Of a stretch of DNA of 64,000 bases, positions 57,001 through 64,000 are shown one piece after another. The DNA is from Mimachlamys varia (lineage: Eukaryota; Mollusca; Bivalvia; Pectinida; Pectinidae): positions 36,151,426 to 36,215,425 of the forward strand of contig OX392534.1 in assembly GCA_947623455.1 (NCBI GenBank). The letters run 5' to 3'. How positions within the stretch are numbered: position 1 is the first letter of the stretch; each line of letters opens with the position of its first letter. The notes below the pieces were generated by a model that made no database searches, was not told the DNA's origin, and saw only the letters and a list, made by a program, of their open reading frames with translations. Position numbers and translations under genes: made by a program.

Positions 57001-58987
57001 TTCGGATTCCGATGAGACGATCAAAAACTCTGACAAGGACCCGCTATTGGATCAAATTGAAGCAATTGACTTGTTCTCAAAAGGAACGTTTGATCTCGAA
57101 ACCATCAAGAAGCTGCAACGCCAGGATACAAAGTTACAGGTATACATAGACTACCTCTTGTGCGAGAAATTACCTTTCTCACAAAAGGAATCGAGGCGTA
57201 TCCTACTGGAAAGTGCAGATTTCATTCTAGTTGATGGTGTCCTGTTTCATTCGCGAGTCTCAAGATCAGTTAGGACAAAGTCACTGCAACATTATCAATT
57301 GGTAATACCAGAGGTAATGGTAAGAACAGTGATAGAACTGTACCATGATACACCTTTAGGAGGCCATGGGGGTATCCAACATACTGTGGATAGTCTTAAA
57401 GACACGTACTATTTCCCTCGCCTTGCTACTATTGTTGCAGACTATGTCCGATCCTGTCCGAAATGTCAGGCTAGGAAAATTACCAGAGCCCATACGAAAT
57501 CGGGGATTATAGCATTTCCAACACCAGCACGTCCATTTGATGTTTGGGAGATGGATTTGTATGGCCCGTTGCCTATCTCTCCTAGTGGAAACTCTTATGT
57601 CTTTACAGCAGTCGATCAATTCAGTAAATACATGTATGCTGTTTCGATCCGTAATAAAGACGCGATTACTGTGTCAGAAGCCTTGTACACAATGATCACA
57701 ACTTTTGGTGTATGTTCTACACTAATATCTGACCAGGGCAGTGAATTCCTTTCAAAGTGTACACGGGAAGTTTGTCGCCTTCTGGATGTGAAACAGAAAT
57801 TTACGCCGAGCTTTACCCACCATTGTCTGGGATCAGTCGAAAGAACCCATCGTACTCTCGCGGAGCGATTGACACCATTCATTCAAAATGGCAGTAAATG
57901 GGATGATGTTCTTCCATCGATAATTTTCTCCATGAACAACACGGTCAATGCTACTCTAGGGTATAGCCCTTTTGAAATCATCTTCGGTTACCGTCCCCGA
58001 TTCCCTCTGTCAACTCATGTTCTTCCAACAGAGTTCGCCACCATTCCCAAGGACTATCACGTGTATATTGGAATGATTGCAGAACGCTTGACCATCATAC
58101 GGGATGATGTAGAAAAACACGCAGGGATCGCTAGAGACGCATTTCTGCAGAGGGAAAATTCTAAAACAAACCCATTACACGTAGATGTGGGCGACTATTT
58201 TTACATGCTGAAAGACCCAACAGGGAAAGGACAAAAACTTCAAAACAAGTATGCAGGCCCCTATGTCATTCATACATTGAATTCCCCTCATCTAGTGAGT
58301 TTGCAGGACAGAAAATCAGGCAAACTACTTCCAAGACCTATACATATGGACCGTCTCAAACTGGCGTATGTGCGTGTTCCAGAACCGACGGGATACTTTC
58401 TACCAGCGGTTACACGGACCAATGCTCAGGAAGTTCCACCTGATCAACTTATAGAATATTTGGTGACCACAGAAGTAGACACACAGTCGGATACTGATCC
58501 TCTGCTAATATCTACTGAGTTAGACTCAACATCCTCAAGTTCACAGCTGTCAAACCAGGACTTGTCAGAATCTCAAGGGTGTGTAATAATTGCACGTGAT
58601 GATGAGCCCACAGGCCACATCTCGGACGATTCGGAAGGCACACAATTGAGGAAAACATCTGACATTGATTGCATGGGTACTACTGCCCAGCCTAAAGCCA
58701 CTGTCGATGCGACACGTCCAAAGAGACTAAAACGCAAACCTGTTCGTTTTCGGGATGACAACCATGTTGACCCAGCTGATATAACCTCATCCAGCAGTGG
58801 ATCTAGTAGACCAACTTCATGCCGTATGAAACGTGTTCTAGCAAGCAGGTCGACGAAACACCACGGTACAGAATATTTAGTTCACTATAGAGGTGAACCA
58901 GCGAAATATGCAACCTGGGTTTCTTCTGACCAGTTGGATGCCAAGGCTAGAGATAACATTCGTAAGCGTCCACCTCCTCAAGTTTGA
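54005..58987 (+). CDS. pol: Pol polyprotein: protease, reverse transcriptase, RNase H, integrase, chromodomain-like tail
   Basis: 1660 residues counted from the first codon after the frameshift; the frame is open upstream to about 53867 but without an ATG. Aspartic protease with DTGS at 58-61. Reverse transcriptase about 320-560 with Asp437 (SIDLSSGF), FQRLPMGLSSAPSTF and catalytic YLDD 499-502. RNase H with Asp648, Glu693, Asp718 and Asp761. An acidic Asp/Ser/Thr-rich linker runs about 765-1035. Integrase zinc domain His1114/His1121/Cys1151/Cys1154, then a DD35E core Asp1184, Asp1243 and Glu1279. The C-terminus (about 1610-1644) has GTEYLVHYRG and ATWVS, a chromodomain-like fold expected to bind modified histone tails and guide integration. 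All catalytic residues are present and no stop interrupts it. RT before integrase identifies Ty3/gypsy. Confidence 0.95.
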   Translation, partial: QAAPEEQHAPLLGKSTVNAINVGLQPLHVQESGHSDRKPSFLFLPVQIHNIKISALIDTGSSLNVISQSLYDSIPPYFKSMFQRLPEEQIVLANNMTISIIGTAVVRLQISGMIHQILVHILPSTSHPLILGVEYLRDKGVKLDFSNQTCSVGHISVKCSKRMVIPANSEVVIWGTIPKHVMYGSQGICSSSRYSLNQHFLVAKTFVTVSRENTVPIKILNPTSAAKTILPGKPIAKFDHTSNDYETTDVSENFIQSIKQCPSGEQDDGTFDDHFTIPDNLSVQEQNDLRALLHRHKSLFVTPAEPNLGFTDVVTHKIVLKPGTKPKHQRPYRLPPDKREVLRHQLDELLHQGIIAPVSESEEILITSPVVLVTKRTKQSEPTKPITRESSLSQFRFCVDFRYLNSQTQIFQYEIPNLQELTESFSERIPQYFTSIDLSSGFFQMPIDPNSTRLTAFNTCYGTFKFQRLPMGLSSAPSTFQLLMDKVLRGLTFKSCLCYLDDVLITSSTFQEHLKDIEEIFSRLESAGLKLGPKKCSFAQESCIFLGHHISKDGISPPPDRVTAVQEISPPRDIKDLRRILGLFNWFRKFIPNYSAAAQPLIHLTQKGIRFQWTKTHQVALDNLKNLLVNCKVLAFPNFDEMFYLGVDTSSKGIGYMLYQKIGDPAEEEIRVVRFGSKSLSRWQRSYGPTKLELLGVVTAMLDCATYLRGRKFIVECDHQALRPVFQKQMKGAIYERWVAIMQQFSFEIRYKPAAQMQVADTLSRCLQPTKEFHSPDEDDPYFPYVTENTGDIILPEGHFLQQFIKDGSESQTTTEVGVDKTNDKDVAQQEINNIESFVPSTVLPFSLPSKTNGQTDNQDSMYDADSEDVEDVTLTRSRHRKIRRLHTQPNTKSKHQGHRPAVCIQYDDNTDVVAADAQLGNVYMPDTSAIATDSVGKDPILDCPEDMEFNDTDRTTISTDPTGKDLTSEYSEDVNYAPVNVTDTPHIDTDSDVQNEITSDSDETIKNSDKDPLLDQIEAIDLFSKGTFDLETIKKLQRQDTKLQVYIDYLLCEKLPFSQKESRRILLESADFILVDGVLFHSRVSRSVRTKSLQHYQLVIPEVMVRTVIELYHDTPLGGHGGIQHTVDSLKDTYYFPRLATIVADYVRSCPKCQARKITRAHTKSGIIAFPTPARPFDVWEMDLYGPLPISPSGNSYVFTAVDQFSKYMYAVSIRNKDAITVSEALYTMITTFGVCSTLISDQGSEFLSKCTREVCRLLDVKQKFTPSFTHHCLGSVERTHRTLAERLTPFIQNGSKWDDVLPSIIFSMNNTVNATLGYSPFEIIFGYRPRFPLSTHVLPTEFATIPKDYHVYIGMIAERLTIIRDDVEKHAGIARDAFLQRENSKTNPLHVDVGDYFYMLKDPTGKGQKLQNKYAGPYVIHTLNSPHLVSLQDRKSGKLLPRPIHMDRLKLAYVRVPEPTGYFLPAVTRTNAQEVPPDQLIEYLVTTEVDTQSDTDPLLISTELDSTSSSSQLSNQDLSESQGCVIIARDDEPTGHISDDSEGTQLRKTSDIDCMGTTAQPKATVDATRPKRLKRKPVRFRDDNHVDPADITSSSSGSSRPTSCRMKRVLASRSTKHHGTEYLVHYRGEPAKYATWVSSDQLDAKARDNIRKRPPPQV

Positions 58988-60347
58988 TGTGCTTTATTCA
59001 CTTTGTTCATTCGGAAAAAAAACATTATAAATTGCATTTTGTTTCCGTACAGACTGGATTGAAGTTAGTTGCTACATACGATTTAGTATGCACTTAAAGT
59101 TACAGTTGAGTAATGTGTGTAGATAAGGAGATACTCAACCTACTCCAAGTTCTCAGATTAAAATGCCATTTTTGTTATACTTTTTATAATTGGTGATGTA
59201 TTTTGACCAATTGCTTTGACATAAGGTATGTGTGAGATTGTAATTTTTCGATGGCGCCCAAACAAAATTGTATGAATGATGAGTGGAAATGCACGTTTGG
59301 TTGAATTTATGAATTCTCAAATTTTATTACTTTGTATTCTATTCGATGTGATGGTTAGTTGATATCACATGGTGAATCAGTATAAACATGAATACAATTG
59401 TCTATTATTGATATGCCTTGACTTCATATCAAGGTATTTGATTGCGAACAGCTGAAGGAGTATTGTTGGAATTACTGCTATTATCCATGTTTTTGGTACA
59501 TTCCATATATATCTTGGTACACAGTTAAATTGTTTGATATTGTATTTCTATTCTGTAATCATCTCTGGTTGAGAATTTTCTGCAAAAGGGTACGTCCAGC
59601 CACTTAGCGTTCATATGAACTAGTTTAAGTCTGGTAATTGTGACTTTGCGGAAGAAATGTTTTGTATTTTTATAATAATTCCCTTTGGACAATGTGAAGG
59701 TGAACGTAGGAATACACAAATAGTGTATTTTATGTCAATTTTTTATTGTTTTTGTTTTAAGAGTTTTCGAATTAAGGATAGGAGAAGGAAGGAATTGTAT
59801 AATAGATAGATGGTATTAATGTTTGTACCATGAGTTCCATTTTTGATCAAGGACATATATAATCTAATAGTGCTCTGATGAAACTTAACATCCCATGTAT
59901 GTATTGCATCACATACAGTAATGGCATGAATACAAATGTTGAGAGTAAAATATTAAGATTTAATGAGATGTCCATTGTCACAAGCTAAGTTTAAGGTATA
60001 TTTGACCATGTTCATGGTTCATTTTTGTTATTCTTTATTAGAATTGAAGGATAGATACTATAGACTCTGATGTGTTGGTAAAGCATGTATTGATGGGTTA
60101 TTAGGCTTCAGCCTTTGTATGCAATCTGTTGAAATTTATTGTGTTCACAGAATACTTAGACTATCATGAGCCATGCGTATGTTCATCATAATCAATCACC
60201 ACTCTCAGATAAATCGATATAGTAATCAGGTTTAATCTAGTCATTTTGAAAGTGCCTTTCCTGCTTGTTAATATGTTTATTGGTTATAGTCTCTCCATAG
60301 TTACCAGACCAGTTTGCACCCTGTGCAATTTTTTGCGGTGGCGGGGA
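58988..60347 (+). other. Long 3' untranslated region of the retrotransposon
   Basis: 1360 bp between the pol stop and the 3' LTR without a supported ORF; an envelope gene is not present. Unusually long compared with the 209-bp LTR. Confidence 0.7.
60335..60347 (+). promoter_or_regulatory. Polypurine tract
   Basis: GCGGTGGCGGGGA directly precedes the TG of the 3' LTR, the position of the plus-strand primer in LTR elements. It is interrupted by three pyrimidines, so it is not a pure tract. Confidence 0.65.
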
Positions 60348-60556
60348 TGTTATGTTTATGGTATTACTGGTCTGGGAACTGTGGGAAGAACGATAACTCT
60401 GTTTGATATTGATATGATAATTTTGATGTAACTCTTTTGTAAAAGAGGTGAGTTAGTTGATTTTTGGAGAAATACAGAAGAACACGTGTTTGAAGAAGAT
60501 TGAGTTATTTCACTTATTTATCCTCTCACAAAGCCAATTTCCCCCGACACACAGCA
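60348..60556 (+). repeat. 3' LTR (209 bp)
   Basis: Identical to the 5' LTR. Followed by the ATTA target duplication at 60557-60560. Confidence 0.93.
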
Positions 60557-62167
60557 ATTACCACACAATCTGTTATTTAAAATGAAATTCACTTCTACAA
60601 AGCAGTGGATTTCTACAACACAGTGTCGGTGGTATTTTGGTTGTTTATAAAACCTGCTGGCTAGACACAGTCACGGGTGTTCCCTCAATACATGACGTGT
60701 CGCCAAAACACGCACGGGTTGTTACGTGAACACAGTTCTCATTTAGAAACTTTCTCTCTCAGGATACACCTGCTTGAACACTGTTTACCAATCATATATG
60801 ACAGCTAAATTGCACATGGAGGTATACGAAGCCAGCTTTCGTCTTCTTTAGCTTCTCACAATCTTCAATGCGATAAAGTCGGTCGATTCATTTGTAGGTA
60901 TATTATGCAACATACCATCAATATCTTGATTATATTACTTAAAGATGAACTTAAACTTAAAGTTGACCCTGGAATGCTGAAACACAAACACGTACGAAGT
61001 ATTATGATACTTTAACCTTTATGTGAAGATTGATAAAACAGGTTGAGAAATGAAGTGCTTAGCACGATGATAAAGATTGTCTAATGTTAACCCTGGAATA
61101 GTGAAACACACCTCATCCAAATCGTTAAGTACTATTTATATAATGTTATACGTTAGTTAAAATTAGTTCATTAATATTATCTGAAAGGTTATAATATAAT
61201 ATCCTAAAGTTAATAAAGTTGAATTGCAAAAACCAATACGGTCTTGAATATCATTAATCAAATACCTAGAATTAGAGAAATTAGGACAATTGAAAAAAGT
61301 CTGTATCAAAGGTATTGGTTCTTGATCTTGATTTGATTTTAAGCGTATTGGCAAATTTATCTTATCCATTTTAGTATTTAAGATAAACAATTCAAACACT
61401 TAAATGAAAATAAAAATGACTTAAGCATTTGTCTTCCTTATTATTATAATACATGCGAAAGAGATATGAAAAGCATTCAATTTGGACTTCGAAAAAGTGC
61501 AAAATCAGCACATTTTAATGACTTTGATATTTGATAACTTTTTTTGTATATTAATCACTGTCATCAGTTAAGTTAGATAATTAAATTAAATGCTATTATA
61601 TTAAAGATTAAATTTAACCTTATTTTGCTACTGTGATTATTAAATTCTTAATTTCTGCATTTAAAATGTGAAAATGGTAAAGTATTGTCAAGTAAAATGG
61701 ATTTTTATTGATATTGAAGGATCATTATTTTTTCAACATTACATATCAGTAAAACGGTTTTGGCTAATCTATAAAATACATAAACTGGTTATGACTTGTA
61801 ACTATTCACTTAACAATCATAATTGCTTAATAATTAGTTATTTCCAGGGACGTATATGTGAGAGGGATAGGTAACTGTCTCTATCTGCTTGTAAATATCT
61901 AGCGAGATGAATTCACAGTTACCTCCCCTGATTTTAGCGCCCTCTAGCGTTTACCGCATGGCTTCGACGCCGCTTCGATGATCGAAGAAATTGCCGTGAA
62001 AACAGACCACTTGAAGTAAGTATTGCACCATCATTACGGTTCACTGTTGATACAAGTTGTTTAAACAACATTTTATTAACAATTGTTTCAGTATGGATGG
62101 CGTTGACGCCTGTGATTTTGGTCATATTTTCGTTTCTCTCGCAGTCATGGAGATGGAGATCCAAAAA
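60557..62167. other. No gene recognised
   Basis: AT-rich spacer with short open frames only (for example 61163-61399 minus, 61934-62164 minus). A weak direct repeat, AATGCTGAAACACA / GGAATAGTGAAACACA, occurs at about 60971 and 61095. Confidence 0.4.
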
Positions 62168-63880
62168 ATGGCCGCCCGGTCATGAATGGATATAACACGG
62201 GTCTTTGAAATACCTGCTCTGGTTGAAACCAATTATCTCAATAACTACTCGACCAATCGATTTAATTTTTGAACCGTTTTAAAGCTGAGTGTTTTTCACA
62301 TGTATTACTACATTGTTTGTGACAAATGTGTATGATATAAACTAGTTAAATATTTCATTGATGTTTGTCAATTTTACAACATGGCCGCCCATTCGTGAAT
62401 GGAAATAACACGGGTCTTTGAAATACCTGCTCCGGTTGAAACCAATTATCTCAATAACTACTCGACCAATCGATTTAATTTTTGAACCATTTTAAAGCTG
62501 AGTGATTTTCACATGTATTACTACATGTTTGTAAAAAAATTGTATGATATAAACTAGTTAAATATTTCATTGATGATTGTCAATTTTACAACATGGCCGC
62601 CCATTCGTGAATGGAAATAACACGGGTCTTTGAAATACCTGCTCCGGTTGAAACCAATTATCTCAATAACTACTCGACCAATCGATTTAATTTTTGAACC
62701 ATTGTAAAGCTGAGTGATTCTCACATGTATTTCTACATGTTTGTAACAAATTTGTATGATATAAAATAGTTCAATATTTCATTGATGATTGTCAATTTTA
62801 CAACATGGCCGCCCATTCGTGAATGGAAATAACACGGGTCTTTGAAATACCTGCTCCGGTTGAAACCAATTATCTCAATAACTACTCGACCAATCGATTT
62901 AATTTTTGAACCATTTTAAAGCTGAGTGATTCTCACATGTATTACTACATGTTTGTAACAAATTTGTATGATATAGAATAGTTAAATATTTCATTGATGA
63001 TTGTCAATTTTACAACATGGCCGCCCACTCGTGAATGGAAATAACACGGGTCTTTGAAATACCTGCTCCGGTTGAAACCAATTATCTCAATAACTACTCG
63101 ACCAACCGATTTAATTTTTGAACCATTTTAAAGCTGAGTGATTCTCACATGTATTACTACATGTTTGTAACAAATTTGTATGATATAAAATAGTTAAATA
63201 TTTCATTGATGATTGTCAATTTTACAACATGGCCGCCCATTCGTGAATGGAAATAACACGGGTCTTTGAAATACCTGCTCCGGTTGAAACCAATTATCTC
63301 AATAACTACTCGACCAATCGATTTAATTTTTGAACCATTTTAAAGCTGAGTGATTCTCACATGTATTACTACATGTTTGTAACAAATTTGTATGATATAG
63401 AATAGTTAAATATTTCATTGATGATTGTCAATTTTACAACATGGCCGCCCACTCGTGAATGGAAATAACACGGGTCTTTGAAATACCTGCTCCGGTTGAA
63501 ACCAATTATCTCAATAACTACTCGACCAATCGATTTAATTTTTGAACCATTTTAAAGCTGAGTGATTCTCACATGTATTACTACATGTTTGTAACAAATT
63601 TGTATGATATAGAATAGTTAAATATTTCATTGATGATTGTCAATTTTACAACATGGCCGCCCACTCGTGAATGGAAATAACACGGGTCTTTGAAATACCT
63701 GCTCCGGTTGAAACCAATTATCTCAATAACTACTCCACCAATCGATTTAATTTTTGAACCATTTTACAGCTGAGTGTTTTTCACATATATTACTACATGT
63801 TTGTGACAAATGTGTATGGTAGAAACTAGTTAAATACTTCACAGATGATTGTCAATTTTACACCATGGCCTCCCAGCCTC
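62168..63880. repeat. 212-bp satellite, eight units
   Basis: ATGGCCGCCC boxes at 62168, 62381, 62593, 62805, 63017, 63229, 63441 and 63653, and a degenerate one at 63865, give a period of 212 bp (first 213). Each unit has AACACGGGTCTTTGAAATAC, CTCGACCAATCGATTTAATT and CACATGTATTACTACATG. The inner units are nearly identical; the first unit and the end are more diverged. Stops in all frames; non-coding. Confidence 0.93.
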
Positions 63881-64000
63881 TGTAGTGAACGTAGGCTACA
63901 TATGTAGAGTATATAGGCCTATACATGTACAGTCCCTGTAACTTACATGTATTTGGGGCAGTACAGCTCCTGTAAAACTTAACATGTACTGGTAAATTGT
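63881..64000. other. Window end, short ACATGTA-rich stretch
   Basis: Repeated ACATGTA/CTGTAA words only; no gene. Confidence 0.4.

Larger units (their letters stand above)
51618..60556 (+). mobile_element. Complete Ty3/gypsy LTR retrotransposon (8939 bp)
   Basis: Bounded by two 209-bp LTRs that I find identical base for base, each starting TGTTATG and ending ACAGCA. It is flanked by a 4-bp ATTA duplication (51614-51617 and 60557-60560). Internal order: primer-binding site, SGNH-like ORF, spacer, gag, frameshift site, pol (protease-RT-RNase H-integrase), long 3' untranslated region, polypurine tract. RT before integrase places it in Ty3/gypsy (Metaviridae), and the chromodomain-like C-terminus suggests a chromovirus. 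All long ORFs are intact. Identical LTRs and intact ORFs indicate recent insertion. Confidence 0.95.

Noticed and set aside
58988..60347. Possible env gene downstream of pol
   Set aside because: No open frame of useful length, no signal peptide or transmembrane segment; treated as 3' untranslated region.

Overview
This is a eukaryotic nuclear window, most likely from a mollusc or another marine lophotrochozoan. The evidence is AT-rich non-coding DNA with few open frames, tRNA-derived SINEs of a type I associate with bivalves and gastropods, a Penelope-type reverse transcriptase remnant, a gene split by a GT-AG intron, and a Ty3/gypsy element. No bacterial operon or intact tRNA/rRNA gene was seen. 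The species call is inference.

Layout. 1-20.6 kb is gene-poor and built from old repeats: a SINE (943-1165), a broken Penelope-like RT (2932-3405), a composite inverted/direct repeat (5098-5840), a 2.7-kb TTAA-flanked DNA transposon without transposase (7874-10592) that splits an older dispersed repeat, three diverged copies of a long repeat unit (about 12.9-20.3 kb), one of which holds a 35-bp minisatellite, and several shorter tandem repeats. 20.59-20.91 kb is a MITE-like element. It abuts a roughly 22-kb array (20913-42935) of about 490 units of 45 bp. Because 45 is a multiple of three, both strands show long open frames. Inside it, blocks of 1.3-5.1 kb have been re-duplicated. A second, inverted copy of the same MITE family lies at 44349-44664.

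45-51 kb holds a second SINE, a small inverted-repeat element, and the only host-type gene I can support: two minus-strand coding exons (49476-48619 and 48330-47788) joined in phase by a 288-bp intron, product unknown. Two tRNA-like sequences and a G-rich tract lie upstream of it.

51618-60556 is a complete Ty3/gypsy retrotransposon with two identical 209-bp LTRs, a 4-bp ATTA target duplication, a primer-binding site and a polypurine tract. Its genome-sense order is an extra ORF with an SGNH/GDSL-hydrolase signature, a spacer with three direct repeats, gag (capsid plus two CCHC knuckles), a textbook -1 frameshift signal, then pol (protease, RT, RNase H, acidic linker, integrase, chromodomain-like tail). 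The SGNH-like leader ORF is the most unusual item in the window. 62168-63880 is a 212-bp satellite of eight units.
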